In this document: positions 1 through 8,061 of the stretch, piece by piece | How positions within the stretch are numbered: the stretch's first letter is position 1 | Layout of the letters: every line of letters starts with the position of its first letter | NCBI RefSeq assembly: GCF_030733425.1 | Contig: NZ_JASHIZ010000006.1 | Location: 1 to 64,000 of the forward strand | DNA: 64,000 nt | Reading direction: 5' to 3' | DNA from: Roseovarius sp. MMSF_3350 | Lineage (GTDB): Bacteria > Pseudomonadota > Alphaproteobacteria > Rhodobacterales > Rhodobacteraceae | Position numbers and translations under genes: made by a program | The notes under the pieces: generated by a model | The model's input: only the letters and a program-made list of their open reading frames with translations | Database searches by the model: none | Told to the model about the DNA's origin: nothing

Positions 1-63
1 TTGCCGACCACCCCCACGGCCCGTATCTATGTCCCAACACCCTTCAAACCCCGGGAGAGAACG

Positions 64-408
64 ATGTTCAAAGGATTAGGCCAGCTTGGCGACATGAGCA
101 AAATGATGAAGGCCGCGCAGGAAATGCAGACCAAGATGGCCGAGCTTCAGGAAGAGATGCACAACATCACCGTCACCGGCGAATCCGGCGCGGGCCTGGT
201 CAAGGCCGTCTGCTCCGCCAAGGGCGAGCTGAAAAGCCTCGACATCGACCCCTCGATCTTCAACTCCGACGACAAGGAAGTGGTCGAGGACCTGATCCTC
301 GCCGCCATCAAGGACGCCCAGGCCAAGGCCTCGGAAAAGGCGCAGGAGGAGATGGGCAAGCTGACCGAGGGCATGGGCCTGCCCGAAGGCATGAAGCTGC
401 CGTTCTGA
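64..408 (+). CDS. ybaB: YbaB/EbfC family nucleoid-associated protein
   Basis: Small DNA-binding protein of about 114 residues that acts on the nucleoid as a dimer. The N-terminal helix is charged and methionine-rich ([14 protein letters not shown]), followed by a short beta core and a C-terminal acidic/basic helix ending near GMGLPEGM, as usual in this family. I start at the ATG at 64, which follows the purine stretch GGGAGAGAACG. The open frame extends to the window edge, but the upstream residues do not look like the family. recR begins 17 bases after the stop, the usual (dnaX-)ybaB-recR arrangement; dnaX would lie just outside the window. Confidence 0.95.
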   Translation: MFKGLGQLGDMSKMMKAAQEMQTKMAELQEEMHNITVTGESGAGLVKAVCSAKGELKSLDIDPSIFNSDDKEVVEDLILAAIKDAQAKASEKAQEEMGKLTEGMGLPEGMKLPF

Positions 409-424
409 GGCGCCCCCCGCGCTC

Positions 425-1018
425 ATGAACTCCACCCGCGACATCGACGCCCTGATCGAGATGATGGCCAAGCTGCCGGGCCTGGGCCCGCGCTCGGCCC
501 GCCGCGCGGTGCTGCACATGATCCGCAAGCGCGAGCTTCTGCTGTCGCCGCTTGCGGACCTCATGGGCCAGGTCGCCCTCACGGCCCGCGAATGCATCGT
601 CTGCGGCAATGTCGGCACCACCGAGACCTGCGATATCTGCCTGTCGGCGAAACGCGCCAACGGCATGATCTGCGTGGTCGAGGACGTGGCCGACCTCTGG
701 GCGATGGAACGCGCGGGCGTCTTCAAGGGCCGCTACCACGTGCTCGGCGGCACGCTTTCTGCGCTCGACCAGGTCGGCCCGGAACAGCTCCGCATCCCCC
801 AACTCGTGGACCGCATCGAGAGGGAAAACGTCAGCGAGGTCATCCTGGCGCTGGCCGCCACCGTCGACGGCCAGACCACGGCCCATTACATCGCCGACCA
901 GCTCGAGGACCGCGTCACCCTCACCTCGCTGGCGCAAGGCGTCCCCATCGGCGGCGAGCTCGATTATCTCGACGACGGCACCATCACCGCCGCCCTCAAC
1001 GCCCGCAAGGCACTCTGA
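425..1018 (+). CDS. recR: Recombination mediator protein RecR
   Basis: RecR acts with RecF/RecO to load RecA at gaps in single-stranded DNA. The 197-residue length is typical. The order is a helix-hairpin-helix at residues 17-27 ([11 protein letters not shown]), a four-cysteine zinc site at C57, C60, C69 and C72, then a Toprim domain beginning around [13 protein letters not shown]. The C-terminal part contains the conserved [15 protein letters not shown]. It is cotranscribed with ybaB. Confidence 0.97.
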   Translation: MNSTRDIDALIEMMAKLPGLGPRSARRAVLHMIRKRELLLSPLADLMGQVALTARECIVCGNVGTTETCDICLSAKRANGMICVVEDVADLWAMERAGVFKGRYHVLGGTLSALDQVGPEQLRIPQLVDRIERENVSEVILALAATVDGQTTAHYIADQLEDRVTLTSLAQGVPIGGELDYLDDGTITAALNARKAL

Positions 1019-1051
1019 TCCGCTGCTGACTCGACCTGTCCGCAACACCCC

Positions 1052-1120
1052 GTAGGGTGGGTGAGAACCCACCACTTTGGTGGGTGACAATCCACCACTC
1101 CGATGGGCGTGAAAGCCCAC
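1052..1120. repeat. Tandem short palindromes (about 24-base unit, three copies)
   Basis: Three successive imperfect palindromes of the form GGTGGGTGACAACCCACC with roughly 24-base spacing fill the gap between recR and the permease gene. The first is GTGGGTGAGAACCCAC, the second GGTGGGTGACAATCCACC and the third TGGGCGTGAAAGCCCA. The same unit occurs twice at 7014-7064. Each unit can fold as a hairpin with a 4-6 base loop. This is REP-like extragenic DNA; no U-tract follows it, so I do not call it a terminator. Confidence 0.75.
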
Positions 1121-1130
1121 GCCCCCCAAC

Positions 1131-2030
1131 ATGACATCCCCGAACAACACCGCCCGCGCCATCCTCATCATCACCTTCGCGGTGGCGGCCCTGGCGCTCG
1201 GCGACGCGCTCATCAAGCTCTCGTCTGGCGCGATCTCGCTCTGGCAGATGTTCATCCTGCGCTCGGCCCTCGTGCTGCCCGTACTGCTGGCCTTCATGGC
1301 GCTCTTCGCGCGTCCCGCCTTCGCCCTGCGCCACCCCGGCTGGACCGGCCTGCGCAGCCTGGTCCTCGTCGCGATGTGGGTCACCTACTATGCCGCCCTG
1401 CCGCATGTGCCGCTGTCGGTCGCGGCGGCGGGCTATTACACCTCGCCGCTCTTCATCACGCTTTTCGGCGCGCTGGCCACCCGCAGCGCCATCGCCCCGC
1501 GCCATTGGCTCGCCGTGGCGATCGGCTTTGCCGGCGTGCTCCTGATCATCAAGCCTACACCCTCGGGCCTTTCGGCCTACGCGCTCCTGCCTCTGCTCGC
1601 GGCCATACTCTATGCCGTCGCCATGCTGATGACCGGAACGCGCTGCCGAGGCGAGCACCCGCTGATGCTTTCGGCGGTATTGAACGTCGCCTTCATCCTG
1701 GCGGGCGGCTTCGCCTTCGCCCTCCTGCCGGCCCCGACGGGCACGCCCGCGCCCTTCACGGCAGCATGGACAACGCTCGACGCCGCCGACTGGCGCACCA
1801 TCGCGGTGCTCGCCACCGCCATCCTGATCGGCAGCATCGGCGCCGCCTATGCCTACCAGAACGGACCGCCTGCCGTGATCGGCACGTTCGACTTCACCTA
1901 TGTCGGGTTCTCGGCGCTCTGGGGCTGGCTCATCTTCACCGAACGCCCCGACGCGCTCTCGTCGCTCGGCATTGCGTGCATCGTCGGCGCGGGCCTGTTG
2001 GCCATCTCGCGCCCCGCACCCGTCCCCTGA
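1131..2030 (+). CDS. EamA/DMT-superfamily permease
   Basis: Inner-membrane transporter of 299 residues with ten hydrophobic segments arranged as two EamA repeats, the classic drug/metabolite transporter layout. The first segment is IIITFAVAALALGDALIKL. Substrate cannot be read from sequence; relatives export amino acids, metabolites or drugs. The ATG at 1131 comes directly after the tandem palindromes and has no clear Shine-Dalgarno sequence. It converges on trcR with a terminator between them. Confidence 0.85.
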   Translation: MTSPNNTARAILIITFAVAALALGDALIKLSSGAISLWQMFILRSALVLPVLLAFMALFARPAFALRHPGWTGLRSLVLVAMWVTYYAALPHVPLSVAAAGYYTSPLFITLFGALATRSAIAPRHWLAVAIGFAGVLLIIKPTPSGLSAYALLPLLAAILYAVAMLMTGTRCRGEHPLMLSAVLNVAFILAGGFAFALLPAPTGTPAPFTAAWTTLDAADWRTIAVLATAILIGSIGAAYAYQNGPPAVIGTFDFTYVGFSALWGWLIFTERPDALSSLGIACIVGAGLLAISRPAPVP

Positions 2031-2048
2031 TCACGCGCGCCGCCCAAG

Positions 2049-2078
2049 AAAAAACCGCGCCCGATCCGGGGCGCGGTT
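2049..2078 (-). terminator. Rho-independent terminator of trcR
   Basis: A perfect 10-base stem (AACCGCGCCC at 2053-2062 with GGGCGCGGTT at 2069-2078, loop of six) is followed on the minus strand by a run of six T. It lies 28 bases after the trcR stop. Confidence 0.9.
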
Positions 2079-2105
2079 CCAATCTGTCGCGAGGTCCGAC
2101 AGGCC

Positions 2106-2864
2106 TTACGCCTTGTCGTCGTCCTCGTCATCCTCACCGTCATCGTCCGGCAGGTTGAAGAAGCTCTCGGCGTCGTATTCCTTCTCCGGTTCCGCCTTCT
2201 CCGTGTCGTCCCCGCCCAGGCTGAACGTCTCCAGCCCCTCGATGGCCGTCGGCATCCGCGGCTCGACATCCGATTCCAGGCTCTGCTCGGTCGACAGCAG
2301 CTTGCGGCGCTCGTCATCGTCCATCGCCTGGCCTTCCTTGGCCTTCTTCGCGGCAGCCTTCTGCACGGCGGCATCCAGCTCTGTCTGCTTGCACAGGCCC
2401 AGCGCCACCGGGTCGATCGGCTGCATGTTCGAGATGTTCCAGTGGGTGCGCTCGCGAATCGTCTGAATCGTCGGCTTGGTGGTGCCCACCAGCCTGGCGA
2501 TCTGCGCATCGGCCAGCTCGGGATGGAATTTCACCAGCCACAGGATCGCGTTCGGCCGGTCCTGCCGCTTCGACAGCGGGGTATAACGCGGCCCGCGGCG
2601 TTTCTCCTCGCCCACGGCGGCGGCGTTGAACTTCAGCTTCAGCCTGTGCAGCGGGTCCTTTTCCGCCTTGTCGATATCGTCCTGCGTCAGCTGGTTGTTG
2701 GCGACGGGGTCGAACCCCTTCACCCCGGCGGCCACGTCGCCATCGGCGATCCCCTGGATCTCCAGCTCGTGCATCCCGACGAAATCGGCAATCTGCTTGA
2801 AGCTGATCGTGGTGTTGTCCACCAGCCAGACGGCGGTGGCCTTGGCCATCAACGGTTTCGACAT
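2106..2864 (-). CDS. trcR: Cell cycle transcriptional regulator TrcR (DUF1013)
   Basis: Cytoplasmic regulator of 252 residues restricted largely to alphaproteobacteria, where the family is linked to cell-cycle transcription and RNA polymerase. The N-terminus begins MSKPLMAKATAVWLVDNT and runs into a helix-turn-helix-like segment (TTISFKQIADFVGMHELEIQ). A second HTH-like segment follows (LADAQIARLVGTTKPTIQTI). The C-terminal 25 residues are almost all Asp/Glu, a feature of the family. It is monocistronic, divergent from the RNase T2 gene and ends at a strong terminator. Confidence 0.93.
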   Translation of the reverse strand: MSKPLMAKATAVWLVDNTTISFKQIADFVGMHELEIQGIADGDVAAGVKGFDPVANNQLTQDDIDKAEKDPLHRLKLKFNAAAVGEEKRRGPRYTPLSKRQDRPNAILWLVKFHPELADAQIARLVGTTKPTIQTIRERTHWNISNMQPIDPVALGLCKQTELDAAVQKAAAKKAKEGQAMDDDERRKLLSTEQSLESDVEPRMPTAIEGLETFSLGGDDTEKAEPEKEYDAESFFNLPDDDGEDDEDDDKA

Positions 2865-2938
2865 TTCTCAAAGGCTCCTTCACGCATATCTTTCCCCTCG
2901 CCTGAAACGGCGGTCCCGGGGGCCGGGACGGGTTCTCG

Positions 2939-2966
2939 TTGTCGGGGAACTTGGCGGGTATATAGT
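2939..2966 (+). promoter_or_regulatory. Candidate sigma70 promoter of the RNase T2 gene
   Basis: TTGTCG (2939-2944) and TATAGT (2961-2966) are separated by 16 bases, and the -10 end lies 30 bases before the RNase T2 start. The match is by eye only. Confidence 0.5.
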
Positions 2967-2995
2967 AGCCCCGAACACAAAAAGAAAGAGCGAAC

Positions 2996-3625
2996 ATGCG
3001 CGCGCTTTTCGCCCTGCTTTTCCTTGCCACCTTGGCCCGCGCCGACACCGACCGCCCGGACGACTTCGACTATTACGTCCTGTCGCTCAGCTGGTCGCCC
3101 ACCTGGTGCGCGCTCGAGGGCGACGACCGCGCCTCGCCCCAATGCGACGCGGCGCGTGACCATGGCTGGATCCTGCACGGCCTCTGGCCGCAATACCACC
3201 GGGGCTGGCCCGAACATTGCCAGTCGCCCGAACGCCCGCCGTCCCGCGCCATGACGAACGCCATGGCCGACATCATGGGCACCTCCGGCCTCGCATGGTA
3301 CCAGTGGAAGAAACACGGCACCTGCTCGGGCCTCTCCGCCCCCGCCTATTACGCCCTGTCACGAGAGGCCTACGACCGCATCACGAGGCCGGAGGTCTTT
3401 CGCAAACTGAAAAACCCGGTCAAGCTCCCTGCCTCCGTGGTCGAAGAAGCGTTCCTCAAGGCCAACCCCACGCTCGAGCCCGACGGCATCACCATTACCT
3501 GCCGCGCGGGCCGCATCCAGGAGGCCCGCATCTGCCTTTCCCGCGACCTCTCCCCGGTCCCCTGCGGCCGCGACGTGATCCGCGACTGCACGCTGGACGA
3601 CGCGCTGTTCGATCCGATTCGCTAG
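2996..3625 (+). CDS. Secreted ribonuclease T2 family protein
   Basis: Acid-type endoribonuclease that cleaves RNA through a 2',3'-cyclic phosphate, here probably periplasmic. Residues 1-16 form a signal peptide (MRALFALLFLATLARA). Both catalytic blocks are present: CAS1 at about 59-66 (ILHGLWPQ, H61) and CAS2 at about 104-110 (WKKHGTC, H107). Cysteines C38, C50, C75 and C110 fit the family disulfides. The length of 209 is normal for bacterial members. It is transcribed alone, divergently from trcR. Confidence 0.93.
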   Translation: MRALFALLFLATLARADTDRPDDFDYYVLSLSWSPTWCALEGDDRASPQCDAARDHGWILHGLWPQYHRGWPEHCQSPERPPSRAMTNAMADIMGTSGLAWYQWKKHGTCSGLSAPAYYALSREAYDRITRPEVFRKLKNPVKLPASVVEEAFLKANPTLEPDGITITCRAGRIQEARICLSRDLSPVPCGRDVIRDCTLDDALFDPIR

Positions 3626-4189
3626 GCGCCTGCCACGCGCCTCTGCGCCTGCGACCTTTGACACCGCGTAAAAGACCGAATTGCGGACGTAGCGGACGTC
3701 ATTTTCTGACGGTGAGGAGACGCGCATCAACGGGCCGTGGTGCGGCGAACCGACGATGGTGATGGGCAATTTATGCCTGCCAGGCACATCCAACCCGAGA
3801 GCGTGGCACGTCACCAGCCAATCGCCGTGCCGGGGGACGGCCCGGCGATGCGCGGCGGTGCAGCAAGCTGCACCTGGATTCCGCGCGGGGTGCTTCGCCT
3901 CGGACGTTCGTTTTGCGGACCTTGCTGCCGTTCATGACGGAGGCGAGCGTCAGCCCCTTGGGTGGCGATCCGACGGCAACTAAGAAGCACTTTATGCCTG
4001 CCAAAGACATCCTCGGAACGATCGTTGCGCCCAGCCCCCGCCATATCGCCAGCCCGTGGGAGGGCTGACGATGGCCGGGCGCTTCGCAGCTGTTAACCGG
4101 CTCGATGTTCAAACCCAATGTCGGGCTCGAAACCACCTTTGTCTTTAGCGTCCAAAGCTCACCTGCGAAACGACCCCGCGACCACCCAC
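3626..4189. other. Gene-free stretch with degenerate repeated words
   Basis: No convincing gene is visible in these 564 bases; the short open frames lack family-like sequence and ribosome binding sites. The 13-base word TTTATGCCTGCCA occurs at 3770-3782 and again at 3991-4003. Both copies are followed by a CATCC, and base composition is lower in GC than the flanks. It reads like decayed sequence or an old extragenic repeat between convergent genes. Confidence 0.5.
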
Positions 4190-4741
4190 TCAAAACACCC
4201 GCAGCACCAGCACCACCGCCGCCACCGGCGCCAGCAGCACATGCAGCACCATGTCGAACCAGTTGCTGCTGCCCCAGCCCATGACCCACGCCAACTGGCC
4301 CAGAACGGCCACCCCCGCCAGAAACCAGTTCCCCGTCACCAGCGCAAAAAGGCACACCGCCAGCACCATCCCCGCCACCGGCACCGGCGCATAGCCGACC
4401 CGGTACACATCCACCGGGATCACCCCGAACGCACAAGCCAGGAACGCCACGTAGGCACACAGGAACACCGCGATCTCCACGCCCGAAAACCCCGGCACGT
4501 CCCAACCAACCGACACCGCCACATGCCGCAGCGCCAGCGCCGGCAGCATCACCCCGAACGGCGCCAGCACCGCCACCGCGCCATTCACCGCCACGGTATC
4601 GCGCCACAAGACGCCAACCAGAACCGCGGCCACCAGCGCCAGCCCGGCGGCCAGCGAGGACGACAGCACCAGCCCGCTCAGCGCGAACACCACCCAGCCC
4701 AGCACCACCGCCACGCCCAAAGTCGCCCCGACGCCGCTCAT
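4190..4741 (-). CDS. Conserved integral membrane protein, function unknown
   Basis: A 183-residue protein made almost wholly of hydrophobic segments (about six), beginning LGVAVVLGWVVFALSGLVL. I recognise no enzyme or transporter motif. Its ATG overlaps the stop of the sialidase-like gene by four bases (ATGA), so it is translationally coupled to that protein and probably works with it in the membrane. It is the last gene of the leftward group. Confidence 0.75.
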   Translation of the reverse strand: MSGVGATLGVAVVLGWVVFALSGLVLSSSLAAGLALVAAVLVGVLWRDTVAVNGAVAVLAPFGVMLPALALRHVAVSVGWDVPGFSGVEIAVFLCAYVAFLACAFGVIPVDVYRVGYAPVPVAGMVLAVCLFALVTGNWFLAGVAVLGQLAWVMGWGSSNWFDMVLHVLLAPVAAVVLVLRVF

Positions 4742-5856
4742 TGCGCCGCCACCCAGGCACCGTTCAGCACATGCGCCCGCACCCCCGTCTTGTTCCCGAC
4801 CGAATAGGCCAGCGCGATCTCGCCGCCCTCCAGCCGCCGCAACATCGGATACCGCGCCCCCGCCCCGTTCGGCGCCAGCTCCCGCAGAACCCGCCAGTTG
4901 TCCCCTTCATCCTCGGACAAGAGCAACCGCAGCCGGTCGCCACCATCCGGATCGTCATTGGCCGCCATAAGGATCCGTCCACCGCCCAACGCCAGCGCCG
5001 CCACCGGCGCGCTCGGGTTCGGCATGTCCGAGGGCACCACCTCAGACCACGTCCTGCCGCCATTTTCCGTATGGCTCACCAACAGCTTCCCCGAGGGCGC
5101 GAAATCCCGCAGCCACGCCACCGCCCGGTCCTCGCCCAAGGGCACGATCATCGGCTGAATCGGCTGACCCTCGCCCGCCATCCGCGCCGTATCCCGCACC
5201 CGGCCACCCGGTCCGAACCGCACCAGCACCCCATGCGCCGCTCCCATCTCGAAATAAGCCGGCAGCCCCACGCTCCCGTCGGCAAACGCCACCATCGGCG
5301 CCTTCACCAGGTGCGACCGGTTCAGAAACGGCGACAGGTTCAGCTTCCGCGCGGCCACAGGCCCGCCCGCCCCCATCTCCACATCCGCGACCGAGGCCAT
5401 GGCCCAGCCTCCGACCGACACCACCGTGGCGAACACACGGCCCGGGACGCGCTCGTTCTCAACCGTGTTGCCCAGCGTCACCACCAGCTGAGCCGGCTCC
5501 ATCGCCTCGCCCAGCGCCCCCCGCGTGATCCGCACATCCCGCCCGGCCACCTGCCAGCCCTCCGGCCCGCGCCGGACCGCGGCGCCATGTATATCCACAT
5601 CCGCCTGCGCCTCCTGCGAGCCCTCGAACCACAACACGTCGAACCCGTCCCCGGTCACAACCACCGACGCCGAATGCGCCTGGCCTGCCGCGACATCGTA
5701 CGCGAACACCGTCTCGAACCGCGGCACACCCGTCTCCGGCACCCTCTCCGGCACGGCAAAGCGCCAGACCGGCGGCACGTCGCGCGCCACCGCCCAGGCG
5801 CTCAGGCCGATGCTCAGCGCCATCAGGCAAAGGATGACCACCTGCGCCGCACCCAT
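4738..5856 (-). CDS. Membrane-anchored sialidase-like (BNR/Asp-box) protein
   Basis: 372 residues with an N-terminal membrane anchor (VVILCLMALSIGLSAWAVA) and an extracytoplasmic beta-propeller-type domain. Two Asp-box motifs are visible, SHTENGGRTW and SEDEGDNW, as in exo-alpha-sialidase and BNR_2 proteins. True sialidase activity is not proven by Asp boxes alone. The gene follows the quinone oxidoreductase by four bases and overlaps the downstream membrane-protein gene by four, so all three are probably one transcript. Confidence 0.8.
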   Translation of the reverse strand: MGAAQVVILCLMALSIGLSAWAVARDVPPVWRFAVPERVPETGVPRFETVFAYDVAAGQAHSASVVVTGDGFDVLWFEGSQEAQADVDIHGAAVRRGPEGWQVAGRDVRITRGALGEAMEPAQLVVTLGNTVENERVPGRVFATVVSVGGWAMASVADVEMGAGGPVAARKLNLSPFLNRSHLVKAPMVAFADGSVGLPAYFEMGAAHGVLVRFGPGGRVRDTARMAGEGQPIQPMIVPLGEDRAVAWLRDFAPSGKLLVSHTENGGRTWSEVVPSDMPNPSAPVAALALGGGRILMAANDDPDGGDRLRLLLSEDEGDNWRVLRELAPNGAGARYPMLRRLEGGEIALAYSVGNKTGVRAHVLNGAWVAAQ

Positions 5857-5860
5857 CGCC

Positions 5861-6844
5861 TCAGCCCACCTTCAAAACGATCTTGCCGATATGCGCGCTC
5901 GTCTCCATCCGCGCATGCGCCTTCGCGGCCTCCTCCAGCGGAAACTCCGAATCCATCACCGGCCCCACGCGCCCGGCGTCCAGCAAGGGCCAGACCTCCC
6001 GCCGCAAATCCTCCGCGATCCGCGCCTTTGCCAGCCCGCTCTGCGGCCGCAGCGTCGAGCCGGTAATGGTCAGCCGCCGCGTCATGACCTGGGTAAAGTC
6101 CATATCCACCTCCGGCCCCTGCAGAAACGCGATCTGCACCAACCGTCCCTCGTCCGCCAGCGCCGCGATGTTGCGGGGCAGGTAATTTCCACCCACCATG
6201 TCCAGGATCAGATCGGCGCCCCCGCGCACCCGCATCTCCTCCACGAAATCCACCTCGCGATAGTTGAACGCCCGCTCCGCGCCCAATTCCTCGCACACTT
6301 GGCATTTCTCGTCCGACCCCGCCGTCGCGAACACCCGCGCGCCCCGCGCCGCCGCAAGCTGAATCGCCACGGTCCCGATCCCGCTCGACCCGCCCTGCAC
6401 AAGAAAGCGCTCGCCGGCCTGCAACCGCCCCCGGCCAAACACATTGGTCCACACGGTAAAGAACGTCTCCGGCAGACAGGCCGCCCGGTCCATCCCCATG
6501 CTCCCGGGCACCGGCAGGCAATGCGCGGCGTCCGTCACCACGGCTTCGGCATACCCGCCGCCCGGCACCAGCGCACAGACCCGGTCCCCCACCCGCCAGC
6601 CGGTCACGCCCGGCCCGAGCGCCGCGATCTCGCCCGACACTTCCAGCCCCGGCAACTCGCTCGCCCCCGGCGGCGGATCGTACATCCCCGCCCGCTGCAA
6701 CGCATCGGGCCGGTTCACCCCGGCATAGGCCACCCGGATCACCACCTCGCCATGCCCGGGCTCCGGCCACTCCCGCTCGGCCAGCGCCAGCACCTCCGGC
6801 CCGCCCGGCGCGGTGATCTCGATAACCTTCATCCTGTCCGGCAT
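5861..6844 (-). CDS. NAD(P)H quinone oxidoreductase, PIG3/zeta-crystallin type
   Basis: Zinc-free medium-chain dehydrogenase of 327 residues that reduces quinones with NAD(P)H. An N-terminal GroES-like domain begins MKVIEITAPGGPEVL, and the Rossmann motif GGSSGIG lies at residues 151-157. Catalytic zinc cysteines are absent, as expected. I start at the ATG at 6844 because GGGGAAAGG precedes it. An ATG at 6832 is possible, while the 74 extra upstream codons run through the repeat element at 6939 and look non-coding. Confidence 0.9.
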   Translation of the reverse strand: MPDRMKVIEITAPGGPEVLALAEREWPEPGHGEVVIRVAYAGVNRPDALQRAGMYDPPPGASELPGLEVSGEIAALGPGVTGWRVGDRVCALVPGGGYAEAVVTDAAHCLPVPGSMGMDRAACLPETFFTVWTNVFGRGRLQAGERFLVQGGSSGIGTVAIQLAAARGARVFATAGSDEKCQVCEELGAERAFNYREVDFVEEMRVRGGADLILDMVGGNYLPRNIAALADEGRLVQIAFLQGPEVDMDFTQVMTRRLTITGSTLRPQSGLAKARIAEDLRREVWPLLDAGRVGPVMDSEFPLEEAAKAHARMETSAHIGKIVLKVG

Positions 6845-6938
6845 CACCTTTCCCCCCGTCGCCCCGTCGTACCAGCCCCCCCGGAAAAAGCAACAAACGG
6901 CGCCCGCAAGCACCGCTCCGAAGACCCCAAGGCCCCAC

Positions 6939-6962
6939 CTTTTCCTCTGGCCAAAAATATCC
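6939..6962 (-). repeat. 24-base extragenic element, copy A
   Basis: This 24-base word contains CTCTGGCCAAAAATATCC. It matches 51014-51037 at 23 of 24 bases and 63669-63692 at 21 of 24. It lies 95 bases upstream of the quinone oxidoreductase start. Strand is given relative to the downstream leftward gene; on that strand it reads GGATATTTTTGGCCAGAGG. Confidence 0.7.
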
Positions 6963-7013
6963 CTGCCGGAGGCTCCCGCGGGTGCCACCGGGCGCGCCGC
7001 CCGCCCGCACCGG

Positions 7014-7064
7014 GTAGGGTGGGTGACAACCCACAGCCCCGGTGGGCGACAACCCACCACTCCC
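7014..7064. repeat. Tandem short palindromes (about 24-base unit, two copies)
   Basis: Two units of the family seen at 1052-1120: GTGGGTGACAACCCAC and GGTGGGCGACAACCCACC, in the same orientation. They sit between the COQ9 stop and the quinone oxidoreductase gene, next to element copy A. Confidence 0.75.
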
Positions 7065-7080
7065 ACAAACGAAAAACCCG

Positions 7081-7770
7081 CTACCGCGTCCAGCGCCCCG
7101 GCAACCCGCCGGTCCGTCCCGGCGCCGGCTTGCGGATCTTCGAGAACACCGACAGCGGCCCGGCCATCAACCCGCTCACCAGGCGGTTCTCGCGCGCCTT
7201 TGCCTTGACGTTCTCGATCCGCATCACGTCCTCGATCCGCCGGTCCAGAAACGCCCAGGTTCGCGCGTGTCCTTCACTTTCATCCCCCAGCCAATAAAGC
7301 ACCGTGGACGAATAGACCCCCGACAGGGTCGCCCGCTTCGTGTACCAGTTGACGTCATCCGAGGTATCGCCCAGCGCATCCCAGATCTTGTCGCAAGTGC
7401 CCCAGATCGCCCCGGCCCCGTCCATCGCGTGATGCGGCAGCGCAAACAGCGTCACGCCCCGGCGCACCAGTTCCTTGTCCTCCACGACCTCCAGCCGAAA
7501 CCGCACCGCCGCGGCCACCTTGTCGCGAAACCGCATCTGGTCCAGCTCCGCAGCCTCCAGCCGCGCCAGCATCGCGGAGTCGCCTTCCTCGTGATAAGCC
7601 AGCGCGAGGTCGACGGCACCGCGCGGACAGGCCGCTTTCACCAGGCTGCGCGAAATGCCGGCATCCTCGGCGGCGGCACGCAGGCTCGCCTCGCTCCATC
7701 CGTCGAAGGGAACATGCGGCTTGATGCTCTCCAGAAGCCGCGCCTTGGTATCTGATGAACGCTCGGTCAT
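7081..7770 (-). CDS. COQ9 family protein (ubiquinone biosynthesis)
   Basis: 229-residue TetR-fold lipid-binding protein of the COQ9 family, which assists Coq7-type hydroxylation in ubiquinone synthesis. The N-terminal helix-turn-helix-like part includes WSEASLRAAAEDAGISRSLV. The COQ9 core includes LPHHAMDGAGAIWGTCDKIW and VNWYTKRATLSGVYSSTVLYW. I use the ATG at 7770; an upstream ATG at 7815 adds 15 atypical residues. It is the first gene of the leftward group but is separated from the next by 236 bases with repeats. Confidence 0.92.
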   Translation of the reverse strand: MTERSSDTKARLLESIKPHVPFDGWSEASLRAAAEDAGISRSLVKAACPRGAVDLALAYHEEGDSAMLARLEAAELDQMRFRDKVAAAVRFRLEVVEDKELVRRGVTLFALPHHAMDGAGAIWGTCDKIWDALGDTSDDVNWYTKRATLSGVYSSTVLYWLGDESEGHARTWAFLDRRIEDVMRIENVKAKARENRLVSGLMAGPLSVFSKIRKPAPGRTGGLPGRWTR

Positions 7771-8061
7771 GCGCTGAATGTAGGGCGGCGATCGCTCCTC
7801 GGCAACAACGCGCAATCGCCCTGGCGGACACGGTCGCGACCAGGGAACATTTGCCCGGGTGGCCCCCGGTTGCGAAACGCGAATCTGTCACGACGTCGCG
7901 TCGTTCCACCCGCGGCGGGCGCCCGCGCGCAAATTATCGCCAGCTTGACGCCCAATTTCTGCACTTTTTTGCCGGAAATATCGCCGCGCCCGCATTTGCT
8001 TGCGCTGTTTGCTGCGTCGGTCGACATACGGCGCGCCGATCACAACTACAGGGTTACAACG

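Noticed and set aside
1052..1120. Possible CRISPR array
   Set aside because: The units are contiguous palindromes without unique spacers, only three copies are present, and no cas genes are nearby.
4738..5856. Firm call of an active sialidase
   Set aside because: Two Asp-box motifs support a propeller fold, but I cannot identify the arginine triad needed for sialic-acid hydrolysis.
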